NCBI GenBank assembly: GCA_001898415.1
Contig: MKTU01000017.1
Coordinates: forward strand, 1 to 64,000
Direction: 5' to 3'
DNA length: 64,000 nt
From: Rhodanobacter sp. 67-28
Lineage (GTDB): Bacteria > Pseudomonadota > Gammaproteobacteria > Xanthomonadales > Rhodanobacteraceae
Under the pieces are notes generated by a model. The model searched no databases and was not told where the DNA came from. It worked only from the letters and a program-made list of their open reading frames with translations. A program made the position numbers and the translations under genes. This document shows positions 18,761 to 26,903 of this stretch, in pieces; the stretch's first letter is position 1; each line of letters starts with the position of its first letter.

Positions 18761-20263
18761 ATGACGACGAGCAACTCCACGGCCGCGCCGCTGCCGGAAT
18801 ACCCGCAACTGCTTGGCCACCCGCGACCGCTGTGGATGCTGTTCATGTCGGAGTTCTGGGAGCGCTTCGCGTTCTACGGCATGCGCTGGGCGCTCACGCT
18901 CTACATCGTGGCGCAGTTCTGGGACGGCAACGACGCCGGCCAGGCGGATGCCAGCCGCACCTACGGCGCGTACCTGGCGCTGGTCTACGCCACCGCGGTG
19001 TTCGGCGGCTACGTGGCCGACAAGATCCTCGGCTACCAGCGCTCGATCCTGCTCGGCGCGGTGGTGATGGCGGCCGGCCTGTTCATGATCATGCTGCCCA
19101 GCCACGAGGTGTTCATGCTGGGCCTGGCCACGATCATCGTCGGCAACGGCCTGTTCAAGCCGAACATCTCCTCGATGGTCGGCCAGCTCTACGCGCCGGG
19201 CGACTCGCGCCGCGACCGCGGCTTCACGCTGTTCTACATGGGCATCAACGCCGGTGCGCTGATTGCGCCGGTCCTCACCAGCATCCTGGCCAACAAGGTG
19301 TTCGGCACGCCCGGGCACCACAGCTACAACGTGGTGTTCGCCGCCTCCGGCGTGGGCATGCTGATCAGCCTGGTGTGGTTCTGGTTCGGCCGGCGCCAGC
19401 TCGGTCCGGTCGGCCGGCCCTCCCCGGAGATGGCCAACCCGATGCGCGTGGTGTACGTGGCGATCGGCGTGCTGGTGGCGATCCCGCTGGTGTACCTGCT
19501 GATGGATCGCGCCGGCGCGGTGGTGCTGCAGTGGCTGCTTACCGCGCTGTTCCTGGGCGTGGGCGTGATGCTGGTGATCGAGGCGATCCGCACCGGCCGC
19601 GTGCAGATCCAGCGGGTGATCGCGATGCTGATCATCTTCACCTTCAACGTGCTGTTCTGGATGTTCTTCGAACAGGCCGGCAGCTCGTTCAACTTCCTGG
19701 CGCAGCACATCGTGGATCGCGACCTGGGCGGCTGGATGTTCCCGATCGGCTGGTTCCAGTCGGTCAACCCGGTGGCGATCGTGCTGCTGGCGCCGCTGAT
19801 CGCACTGGCCTGGGGCTGGCTGGACAAGCGGCGCATCGAGCCGTCGATCCCGCGCAAGTTCGGCCTGGGCCTGATCGGCAACGCGCTGGGTTTCGCGGTG
19901 CTGATGTATGCCTTGTCCAGCCTGGTCGGCGACAACGGCATGATTCCGCTGTGGACGCTGGTGCTGTGCTACGTGCTGCAGACCGCCGGCGAGTTGTGCC
20001 TGTCGCCGATCGGCCTGTCGATGGTGACCAAGCTGGCGCCGGTGCGGCTGGTCGGGCTGGGCATGGGCGGCTGGTTCCTGTCCACCGCGATCGGCAACAA
20101 CCTGGCCGGCCTGTTCGCCGCCCACGTCAGCGGCGAGTCCGGCATGACCGTGGACTCGGCCCTCTCCGGCTACACCTCCGGCTTCTGGATCCTGCTCGGC
20201 GGCGGCGTGCTGCTGTTCCTGATCGCGCCGTTGATCAACAAGCTGATGCACGGGGTTAGGTGA
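18761..20263 (+). CDS. POT/PTR family proton-coupled peptide transporter (copy 1)
   Basis: The 500-residue inner-membrane protein of the major facilitator superfamily probably imports di- and tripeptides with protons. It has the family motif EFWERFAFYGMRW (about residues 28-40), followed by about 14 hydrophobic segments and the conserved GNGLFKPNISSMVGQLY block near residue 130. It is followed by a palindromic repeat and two more copies of the family. Its part from about 19151 to 20263 was the donor for the 3' half of the middle chimera. Confidence 0.88.
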   Translation: MTTSNSTAAPLPEYPQLLGHPRPLWMLFMSEFWERFAFYGMRWALTLYIVAQFWDGNDAGQADASRTYGAYLALVYATAVFGGYVADKILGYQRSILLGAVVMAAGLFMIMLPSHEVFMLGLATIIVGNGLFKPNISSMVGQLYAPGDSRRDRGFTLFYMGINAGALIAPVLTSILANKVFGTPGHHSYNVVFAASGVGMLISLVWFWFGRRQLGPVGRPSPEMANPMRVVYVAIGVLVAIPLVYLLMDRAGAVVLQWLLTALFLGVGVMLVIEAIRTGRVQIQRVIAMLIIFTFNVLFWMFFEQAGSSFNFLAQHIVDRDLGGWMFPIGWFQSVNPVAIVLLAPLIALAWGWLDKRRIEPSIPRKFGLGLIGNALGFAVLMYALSSLVGDNGMIPLWTLVLCYVLQTAGELCLSPIGLSMVTKLAPVRLVGLGMGGWFLSTAIGNNLAGLFAAHVSGESGMTVDSALSGYTSGFWILLGGGVLLFLIAPLINKLMHGVR

Positions 20264-20267
20264 AGGC

Positions 20268-20370
20268 AGGGAATAGGGAGTAGGGAATAGGGAATGGTCA
20301 AAGCGGCAACGCGAAGCCTCGTCCCGCTCTTCCGATTCCCGATTCCCGATTCCCCACTCCCTGACTCTCA
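20268..20370. repeat. GGGAATA-type palindromic repeat, first of two identical copies
   Basis: GGGAATA heptamers at the left face TTCCCGA/TTCCCCA heptamers at the right. The element and its flanks (20264-20447) recur without change at 21528-21711 because they lie inside the tandem duplication. Confidence 0.8.
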
Positions 20371-20447
20371 ACCATTGACGCGACGCTTGGCGCCCGGTTA
20401 CATCTGGGCGCTTGCGGCTGCCTCACGCATGCCGATGAAGGACTTGC

Positions 20448-21527
20448 ATGAGCCAGACCGGTACCGTCGACGTCGTCCCGACGCCTGATTTCCCGCCATT
20501 GCTCGGGCATCCGCGACCGCTGTGGATGCTGTTCATGACCGAGTTCTGGGAGCGCTTCGCGTTCTACAGCGTGAGCTGGGCGCTGGCGTTGTACATCGTG
20601 GCCGAGTTCTACCACGGCGACAGTTCGGGCCAGGCGTGGGCCAGCGCGATCTTCGGTTCGTACACCGCACTGATCTATGGCACCGGCATCTTCGGCGGCT
20701 GGGTGGCGGACAAGTTGATCGGCTATCAACGCACGATCCTGCTCGGTGCGGCGGTGATGGCGGCGGGACTGTTCGTGCTGGCGCTGCCCGACCGCGTGAT
20801 GCTGCTGCTCGGGCTGGCGCTGGTGATCGTCGGCGACGGCCTGTTCAAGCCGAACATCTCCTCGATGGTCGGCCAGCTCTACGCGCCGGGCGACTCGCGC
20901 CGCGACCGCGGCTTCACGCTGTTCTACATGGGCATCAACGCCGGTGCGCTGATTGCGCCGGTCCTCACCAGCATCCTGGCCAACAAGGTGTTCGGCACGC
21001 CCGGGCACCACAGCTACAACGTGGTGTTCGCCGCCTCCGGCGTGGGCATGCTGATCAGCCTGGTGTGGTTCTGGTTCGGCCGGCGCCAGCTCGGTCCGGT
21101 CGGCCGGCCCTCCCCGGAGATGGCCAACCCGATGCGCGTGGTGTACGTGGCGATCGGCGTGCTGGTGGCGATCCCGCTGGTGTACCTGCTGATGGATCGC
21201 GCCGGCGCGGTGGTGCTGCAGTGGCTGCTTACCGCGCTGTTCCTGGGCGTGGGCGTGATGCTGGTGATCGAGGCGATCCGCACCGGCCGCGTGCAGATCC
21301 AGCGGGTGATCGCGATGCTGATCATCTTCACCTTCAACGTGCTGTTCTGGATGTTCTTCGAACAGGCCGGCAGCTCGTTCAACTTCCTGGCGCAGCACAT
21401 CGTGGATCGCGACCTGGGCGGCTGGATGTTCCCGATCGGCTGGTTCCAGTCGGTCAACCCGGTGGCGATCGTGCTGCTGTTCCTGATCGCGCCGTTGATC
21501 AACAAGCTGATGCACGGGGTTAGGTGA
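20448..21527 (+). CDS. Chimeric, internally shortened POT transporter (middle copy)
   Basis: The 359-residue frame is a fusion. Bases 20448-20869 are the same as the start of the third copy (21712-22133), while from 20836 onward it follows copy 1 (from 19146). The switch lies in a 34-base stretch shared by both. A further 426 bases (142 codons) of copy 1 are missing, between two direct repeats of GTGCTGCTG (19781 and 20207), which keeps the frame open but removes several membrane helices of the C-terminal half. A working transporter is doubtful, so it may be a young pseudogene. The start matches that of the third copy. Confidence 0.8.
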   Translation: MSQTGTVDVVPTPDFPPLLGHPRPLWMLFMTEFWERFAFYSVSWALALYIVAEFYHGDSSGQAWASAIFGSYTALIYGTGIFGGWVADKLIGYQRTILLGAAVMAAGLFVLALPDRVMLLLGLALVIVGDGLFKPNISSMVGQLYAPGDSRRDRGFTLFYMGINAGALIAPVLTSILANKVFGTPGHHSYNVVFAASGVGMLISLVWFWFGRRQLGPVGRPSPEMANPMRVVYVAIGVLVAIPLVYLLMDRAGAVVLQWLLTALFLGVGVMLVIEAIRTGRVQIQRVIAMLIIFTFNVLFWMFFEQAGSSFNFLAQHIVDRDLGGWMFPIGWFQSVNPVAIVLLFLIAPLINKLMHGVR

Positions 21528-21531
21528 AGGC

Positions 21532-21634
21532 AGGGAATAGGGAGTAGGGAATAGGGAATGGTCAAAGCGGCAACGCGAAGCCTCGTCCCGCTCTTCCGAT
21601 TCCCGATTCCCGATTCCCCACTCCCTGACTCTCA
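21532..21634. repeat. GGGAATA-type palindromic repeat, second identical copy
   Basis: Same element as at 20268-20370, offset by 1264 bases, duplicated together with the transporter segments. Confidence 0.8.
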
Positions 21635-21711
21635 ACCATTGACGCGACGCTTGGCGCCCGGTTACATCTGGGCGCTTGCGGCTGCCTCACGCATGCCGAT
21701 GAAGGACTTGC

Positions 21712-23220
21712 ATGAGCCAGACCGGTACCGTCGACGTCGTCCCGACGCCTGATTTCCCGCCATTGCTCGGGCATCCGCGACCGCTGTGGATGCTGTTCAT
21801 GACCGAGTTCTGGGAGCGCTTCGCGTTCTACAGCGTGAGCTGGGCGCTGGCGTTGTACATCGTGGCCGAGTTCTACCACGGCGACAGTTCGGGCCAGGCG
21901 TGGGCCAGCGCGATCTTCGGTTCGTACACCGCACTGATCTATGGCACCGGCATCTTCGGCGGCTGGGTGGCGGACAAGTTGATCGGCTATCAACGCACGA
22001 TCCTGCTCGGTGCGGCGGTGATGGCGGCGGGACTGTTCGTGCTGGCGCTGCCCGACCGCGTGATGCTGCTGCTCGGGCTGGCGCTGGTGATCGTCGGCGA
22101 CGGCCTGTTCAAGCCGAACATCTCCTCGATGGTGGGCCAGCTCTACGGCCGCGACGACCCGCGCCGCGACCGCGGCTTCACCCTGTTCTACATGGGCATC
22201 AATGCGGGCGCGCTGATTGCGCCGCTGCTTACCGGCTGGATGGCCGCGCAGTTCACCGCCACCCCGCTGGAGCAGAATTACCGGCTGGTGTTCATCACCG
22301 CCGGCGTGGGCATGCTGCTGAGCCTGCTGTGGTTCTGGTTCGGCCGGCGCCAGCTCAAGGGCGTGGGCCGGCCTGCGAACGGCGCGGAAAGCCGCTGGCG
22401 CGTGCTGTGGGTGGCGGCCGGCGCGCTCGCCGCGGTGCCGGTGATGTACTGGCTGCTCTCGGGCATCGGCGCGCGCGGCCTGCAATGGGTGCTGGGTGCG
22501 CTGTTCGTGGTGGTGGCGGCGATGCTGCTGACGGAGGCGGCGCGGCACGGCCGGGTGCAGACCCGGCGGGTGATCGCGATGCTGATCATCTTCGCCTTCA
22601 ACGTGCTGTTCTGGATGTTCTACTACCAGCTCGGCACCACCTTCAATTTCCTCGCCGAGAACCTGGTGGATCGCCGGCTGTTCGGCGGCTGGACCTTCCC
22701 GGTGGGCTGGTTCCAGTCGGTGAGCCCGCTGGCCATCATCGTGTTCGCGCCGCTGGTGGCGGCGGTGTGGGCGTGGCTGGACAGGCGCCGGCGCGAGCCC
22801 TCGATCCCGCGCAAGTTCGGCTTCGGCCTGGTCTTCAACGCGCTGGGTTTCCTGGTGCTGGTGTACGCACTGGGACAGCTGCTGGGCACCGACGGGCTGA
22901 TCCCGTTCTGGCCGCTGGTGCTGTGCTACGTGATGCAGACCCTGGGCGAGCTGTGCCTGTCGCCGATCGGCCTGTCGATGGTGACCAAGCTGGCGCCGCC
23001 GAAGCTGGTGGGCTTCGCGATGGGCGGCTGGTTCCTGTCACTGGCGGTGGGCGGCAACCTGTCCGGCCTGTTCGCCAGCCGCATCACCGGCACCCACGGC
23101 CTCACCGCCAGCGCCGCACTCGACGGCTTCACCTTCAGCTTCTGGCTGCTGCTCGGCGCCGGCGTGCTGCTGCTCGCCATCGCGCCGCTGGTGAACCGGT
23201 TGATGCACGGGGTGCGTTGA
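21712..23220 (+). CDS. POT/PTR family proton-coupled peptide transporter (copy 3)
   Basis: The 502-residue full-length member has the family signature EFWERFAFYSVSW near residue 28 and GDGLFKPNISSMVGQLYG near 130, with hydrophobic segments throughout. It differs from copy 1 in many places (for example FYYQLGTTFNFLAENLVDRR against FFEQAGSSFNFLAQHIVDRD), so the two are old paralogs, unlike the recent chimera between them. Peptide import is inferred from the family; substrate preference cannot be read from sequence. Confidence 0.88.
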   Translation: MSQTGTVDVVPTPDFPPLLGHPRPLWMLFMTEFWERFAFYSVSWALALYIVAEFYHGDSSGQAWASAIFGSYTALIYGTGIFGGWVADKLIGYQRTILLGAAVMAAGLFVLALPDRVMLLLGLALVIVGDGLFKPNISSMVGQLYGRDDPRRDRGFTLFYMGINAGALIAPLLTGWMAAQFTATPLEQNYRLVFITAGVGMLLSLLWFWFGRRQLKGVGRPANGAESRWRVLWVAAGALAAVPVMYWLLSGIGARGLQWVLGALFVVVAAMLLTEAARHGRVQTRRVIAMLIIFAFNVLFWMFYYQLGTTFNFLAENLVDRRLFGGWTFPVGWFQSVSPLAIIVFAPLVAAVWAWLDRRRREPSIPRKFGFGLVFNALGFLVLVYALGQLLGTDGLIPFWPLVLCYVMQTLGELCLSPIGLSMVTKLAPPKLVGFAMGGWFLSLAVGGNLSGLFASRITGTHGLTASAALDGFTFSFWLLLGAGVLLLAIAPLVNRLMHGVR

Positions 23221-23221
23221 G

Positions 23222-23316
23222 GCCGGGAATGGGGAATAGGGAATGGAGAATCGTCAAAGCTCACGCCGCGGCGCTGTGCTCTCCCATTCCCGATTCCCTA
23301 TTCCCCATTCTCGGCC
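23222..23316. repeat. GGGAATA-type palindromic repeat between convergent genes
   Basis: GGGAATGGGGAATAGGGAAT faces CCCGATTCCCTATTCCCCAT across about 40 bases. It lies between the stops of the third transporter and the MarR gene and may act as a shared terminator. Confidence 0.78.
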
Positions 23317-23317
23317 T

Positions 23318-23779
23318 TCAGGCCAGCAGCTTGTCCAGTATCCGCTCCAGCCACTGGCGCTCCTCGGCATCGAGTTTGGCCAGCACTTCACGTTCGCGGG
23401 CGCGGGCCATCGGGGCGACGTCGTCGTGGATGGCCCAGCCGGCGGCGCTGAGCTTGAGCACCGAGCGGCGCTTGTCGTTGTCGTGCACCGTGCGATCCAC
23501 CCGGCCCGCGGCGACCAGGCGCGCCAGCGCGCGGCTCACCGCCACCTTGTCCATCGCCGTGCGCTCGGCCACCTCGCGCGCGGACAGCCCTTCGAAGCGG
23601 GCCAGCACCGCCATCACCCGCCATTCCGTCACCGAGAGATCGTGGCGGCTCTGGTAGTCGTCGGCGATCGTCTGGCTGATCGTGTTGGACAGGATCGACA
23701 GCCGGTAGGGCAGGAAGTGCTCCAGTTGCAACGGGGCGTGCTCGGCGCGGGCCGGCGTGCTCTTGTGGCGGAGGGACAT
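23318..23779 (-). CDS. MarR family repressor, probably of tyrosine catabolism
   Basis: The 153-residue protein has the MarR winged-helix fold: LSVTEWRVMAVLARFEGLSAREVAERTAMDKVAVSRALARLVAAGRVDR, followed by the wing with DNDKRRS. I chose ATG 23779 because AAGGA lies eight bases upstream; an in-frame ATG at 23806 lacks such a site and would overlap the promoter of the divergent gene. It diverges from hppD, and a palindrome lies between the hexamers of the hppD promoter. It is therefore likely to repress hppD, with a tyrosine-derived acid as probable inducer; this is inference. Confidence 0.82.
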   Translation of the reverse strand: MSLRHKSTPARAEHAPLQLEHFLPYRLSILSNTISQTIADDYQSRHDLSVTEWRVMAVLARFEGLSAREVAERTAMDKVAVSRALARLVAAGRVDRTVHDNDKRRSVLKLSAAGWAIHDDVAPMARAREREVLAKLDAEERQWLERILDKLLA

Positions 23780-23790
23780 GGACGGGTTCC

Positions 23791-23819
23791 TTGCAATTGG
23801 TTTCATTTGTAACTATAAC
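23791..23819 (+). promoter_or_regulatory. hppD promoter with MarR-type operator in its spacer
   Basis: TTGCAA (23791-23796) and TATAAC (23814-23819) are separated by the optimal 17 bases. The spacer contains GTTTCATTTGTAAC (23800-23813), an inverted repeat with one mismatch, so a bound repressor would cover both hexamers. The predicted start near 23826 leaves about 60 bases of leader before the hppD ATG. Confidence 0.6.
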
Positions 23820-23886
23820 GAAGGATTACCAGTGGTGATGGCACGCTCGTGGGCGGCCATCGTGCACCGACAATCAGGAGAGCGCC

Positions 23887-24981
23887 ATGAACGCCCAGCC
23901 CAACCTTGGCATGCAGGTCAGCACCTTCGACAACCCGATGGGGATCGACGGCTTCGAATTCGTCGAGTTCGCCGCGCCCGCCGGTCGTGCCGGGGAGCTG
24001 CACGAACTGTTCAAGCGGATGGGCTTCGCGGCAGTGCTGAAACACAAGTCGCGGCCAATCACCGTCTACCGGCAGAACGGCGTGAACTTCCTGGTCAACG
24101 AGGACCCCGATTCCTTCGCCGCGGATTTCGCCAAGGCCCACGGCCCCAGCGCCTGCGGTTTCGGCATCCGCTTCCGCAAGCCCGGCGCGCAGGTGCTGCA
24201 GGCGGTGCTCGACAACGGCGGCGAGCAGGTCGGCCACAAGGAAGCCAGCAAGGCGGTCAACGCGGCGGTCATCAAGGGCATCGGCGACTGCATGCTGTAC
24301 CTGGTCGACCGTTACGGCAACCTCGGCAGCATCTACGACGCCGATTACGTGGCGATCGCGGGGGCGGAGCAGAACCCGACCGGGTTCGGCCTCACCTTCA
24401 TCGACCATCTCACCCACAACCTGTACTTCGGCAACATGCAGAAGTGGTCGGACTACTACGAGAAGCTGTTCAACTTCCGCGAGATCCGCTACTTCGACAT
24501 CAAGGGCGCCAAGACCGGCCTGGTCTCCAAGGCGATGACCGCGCCGGACGGCGTCGTGCGCATCCCGCTGAACGAGTCGAACGACCCGAAGAGCCAGATC
24601 AACGAATACCTCGACGCCTACCACGGCGAAGGCATCCAGCACATCGCCTGCTTCACCGACGACATCTACGCCACGGTGGAGAAGATGCGCGCGGCCGGCG
24701 TGGAATTCCTCGACACCCCCGACACCTATTTCGAGGTGATCGACGAGCGCATCCCCGGGCACGGCGAGGACGTGCCGCGGCTGGCGAAGAACAAGATCCT
24801 GATCGACGCCGACAAGGAAACGAAGAAGCGCCTGCTGCTGCAGATCTTCACCCAGAACTGCATCGGCCCGATCTTCTTCGAGATCATCCAGCGCAAGGGC
24901 AACGAAGGCTTCGGCGAGGGCAATTTCCAGGCGCTGTTCGAGAGTATCGAGCGGGACCAGATGAAGCGCGGGGTTCTGTAG
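23887..24981 (+). CDS. hppD: 4-Hydroxyphenylpyruvate dioxygenase
   Basis: HPPD converts 4-hydroxyphenylpyruvate to homogentisate. The 364-residue protein has two vicinal-oxygen-chelate domains. The expected iron ligands are seen as His in FIDHLTHN (near residue 173), His in GIQHIACFTDD (near 250) and Glu in IGPIFFEIIQRKG (near 332). The start has AGGAG six bases upstream. It is the first gene of the tyrosine breakdown block and is separated from hmgA by a GIY-YIG gene and palindromic repeats, so polar effects on hmgA are possible. Confidence 0.95.
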   Translation: MNAQPNLGMQVSTFDNPMGIDGFEFVEFAAPAGRAGELHELFKRMGFAAVLKHKSRPITVYRQNGVNFLVNEDPDSFAADFAKAHGPSACGFGIRFRKPGAQVLQAVLDNGGEQVGHKEASKAVNAAVIKGIGDCMLYLVDRYGNLGSIYDADYVAIAGAEQNPTGFGLTFIDHLTHNLYFGNMQKWSDYYEKLFNFREIRYFDIKGAKTGLVSKAMTAPDGVVRIPLNESNDPKSQINEYLDAYHGEGIQHIACFTDDIYATVEKMRAAGVEFLDTPDTYFEVIDERIPGHGEDVPRLAKNKILIDADKETKKRLLLQIFTQNCIGPIFFEIIQRKGNEGFGEGNFQALFESIERDQMKRGVL

Positions 24982-24997
24982 TCCCGGACTTGGGCGA

Positions 24998-25093
24998 CCC
25001 TTCGACTTCGGCCCTTCGGGCCTACGCTCAGGGCGAACGGATTGTCTGAACCGATCACCCTGAGCGTAGCCGCGCAGCGGCGAAGTCGAAGGG
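24998..25093. repeat. CCCTTCGAC-type palindromic repeat (left of the GIY-YIG gene)
   Basis: Two inverted arms, 24998-25040 and 25051-25093, begin CCCTTCGACTTCG and meet around a ten-base loop. Each arm contains TACGCTCAGGG or its complement. A related copy follows the GIY-YIG gene at 25431-25536. Confidence 0.78.
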
Positions 25094-25128
25094 CACGCAA
25101 GCGACCAGACGGCAAGGAAGCCAGCGAA

Positions 25129-25428
25129 ATGGAATTCACCCTGTACATCCTCGAATGCGCCGACGGCAGTTTCTACATCGGTCATGCCGACGATCTGAGC
25201 AAACGACTGGCGCAGCATGACGAAGGCAAGGGCAGCGTCTACACCTCAAGCCGGCGCCCACTGAAATTGCTCCACACGGAAGGTTTTGAAACGCGTTACG
25301 AAGCCCTGGTCATGGAGCGCAAACTGAAAGGCTGGAGTCGTGCGAAGAAGCTGGCGTACATGGCAGGCGATTGGAAAAAGATTGGCGGCTTGGCCAAGGG
25401 CAAGCACCAGCATCAACGCTCACCCTGA
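25129..25428 (+). CDS. GIY-YIG family nuclease, single-domain
   Basis: The 99-residue protein consists of one GIY-YIG domain: YILECADGSFYIGHADDLSKRL (the GIY-YIG strand pair appears as LYIL and FYIG), YTSSRRPLKLLHTE, and the catalytic helix ALVMERKLKGWSRAKKLAYM. A single catalytic domain without a DNA-binding extension is typical of the UPF0213-like group. ATG 25129 starts the domain; the open frame upstream lies within the palindromic repeat. The gene is bounded on both sides by related palindromes and interrupts the hppD-hmgA order. Confidence 0.82.
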   Translation: MEFTLYILECADGSFYIGHADDLSKRLAQHDEGKGSVYTSSRRPLKLLHTEGFETRYEALVMERKLKGWSRAKKLAYMAGDWKKIGGLAKGKHQHQRSP

Positions 25429-25430
25429 GT

Positions 25431-25536
25431 CGCTTCGACTCCGCTTGCTGCGCAAGCTACGCTCAGCGCGAACGGTACGGTGAGAACCGATCACCCTGAG
25501 CCCTTCGACAAGCTCAGGACAGGCGAAGTCGAAGGG
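25431..25536. repeat. CCCTTCGAC-type palindromic repeat (right of the GIY-YIG gene)
   Basis: Inverted arms related to the element at 24998-25093: left arm CGCTTCGACTCCG through GCGAACGG, right arm CCGATCACCCTGAG through CGAAGTCGAAGGG. The right arm ends one base before the first in-frame ATG of hmgA. Confidence 0.75.
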
Positions 25537-25573
25537 CATGGCTACCTTGAACACGAAATTCGGAGCACCCGCA

Positions 25574-26866
25574 GTGAACCTGTCACCAGGCTACCAATCC
25601 GGCTTCGCCAACGAATTCGCCAGCGAGGCGATCAAGGGTGTGCTGCCCGTCGGCCAGAACTCACCGCAGCGCGTGGCTCACGGCCTCTACGCCGAACAGC
25701 TCTCCGGCACCGCCTTCACCGCGCCGCGCCACAGCAACCGGCGCAGCTGGCTGTATCGCATTCGCCCGGCGGCGGTGCATCAGCCGTTCCAGCCGCTGGC
25801 GCATGCCACCTTCCACAACCGTTTCGACGAAGCCCCGGCCACGCCAAACCAATTGCGCTGGGACCCATTGCCGCTGCCGGCACAGCCGACGGATTTCATC
25901 GACGGCCTGGTCACCCTGGCCGGCAATGGCGGCCCTGCGGAGCAGGCGGGCATCGGCATCCACCTGTATGCAGCCAATCGCTCGATGCAGGGGCGCTTCT
26001 TCTACGATGCCGACGGCGAGCTGCTGATCGTGCCGCAGCAGGGTCGGCTGCGACTGGCCACCGAGCTGGGCGTGATCGAGCTGGAGCCGCAGGAGATCGC
26101 GGTGGTTCCGCGTGGCGTGCGCTTCCGCGTGGACCTGCTCGATGGCGAGGCGCGCGGTTACGTCTGCGAGAACTTCGGCGCGCTGCTGCGCCTGCCGGAT
26201 CTTGGGCCGATCGGCTCGAACTGCCTGGCCAACGCGCGCGACTTCCTCACTCCGGTGGCGGCGTACGAGGACGTCGAGGGTGCGTTCGAACTGGTGGCGA
26301 AATTCCAGGGCGCGCTGTGGTTGGCGAAGATCGGTCATTCGCCGCTGGACGTGGTCGGCTGGCACGGCAACTACGCGCCGTACAAGTACGACCTGCGCCG
26401 TTTCAACACGATCGGCTCGATCAGCGTGGACCATCCCGATCCGTCGATTTTCACCGTGCTGACCTCGCCCAGCGACACCGCCGGCACGGCGAACATCGAC
26501 TTCGCGATCTTCCCGCCGCGCTGGCTGGTGGCACAGAACACGTTCCGCCCGCCGTGGTTCCACCGCAACGTGGCCAGCGAGTTCATGGGCCTGATCACCG
26601 GTGTGTACGACGCCAAGGCCGAGGGCTTCGTGCCCGGCGGCGCCTCGCTGCACAACTGCATGAGCGCGCACGGCCCGGATGCGGCGACGTTCGAGAAGGC
26701 TTCGAACGCCGACCTGTCCAAGCCCGACGTCATCACCGCCACCATGGCCTTCATGTTCGAGACGCGCAAGGTGATCCGACCCACGCAGCAGGCGCTGGAC
26801 GCACCGCAGTTGCAGCAGAACTATTACGCATGCTGGCAGGGCATCGCGAAGCACTTCGCGCCGTGA
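25574..26866 (+). CDS. hmgA: Homogentisate 1,2-dioxygenase
   Basis: HmgA cleaves the homogentisate ring to maleylacetoacetate. The protein shows [13 protein letters not shown] at the N-terminus, [43 protein letters not shown] and the iron-site region [17 protein letters not shown] place the start at GTG 25574 (430 residues), which has CGGAG eight bases upstream and gives the usual N-terminus. The ATG at 25538 is in frame but sits one base after the palindromic repeat with an unusable spacing. The next gene begins 37 bases downstream. Confidence 0.93.
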   Translation: MNLSPGYQSGFANEFASEAIKGVLPVGQNSPQRVAHGLYAEQLSGTAFTAPRHSNRRSWLYRIRPAAVHQPFQPLAHATFHNRFDEAPATPNQLRWDPLPLPAQPTDFIDGLVTLAGNGGPAEQAGIGIHLYAANRSMQGRFFYDADGELLIVPQQGRLRLATELGVIELEPQEIAVVPRGVRFRVDLLDGEARGYVCENFGALLRLPDLGPIGSNCLANARDFLTPVAAYEDVEGAFELVAKFQGALWLAKIGHSPLDVVGWHGNYAPYKYDLRRFNTIGSISVDHPDPSIFTVLTSPSDTAGTANIDFAIFPPRWLVAQNTFRPPWFHRNVASEFMGLITGVYDAKAEGFVPGGASLHNCMSAHGPDAATFEKASNADLSKPDVITATMAFMFETRKVIRPTQQALDAPQLQQNYYACWQGIAKHFAP

Positions 26867-26903
26867 CGGCCATCCATCCACGAAGCACATACAAGGCAGC
26901 ACG

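Noticed and set aside
20448..21527. A simple assembly duplication rather than a biological chimera
   Set aside because: A plain assembly error would not also delete 426 bases in frame between short direct repeats. It is kept as a possible artefact that long reads could test.
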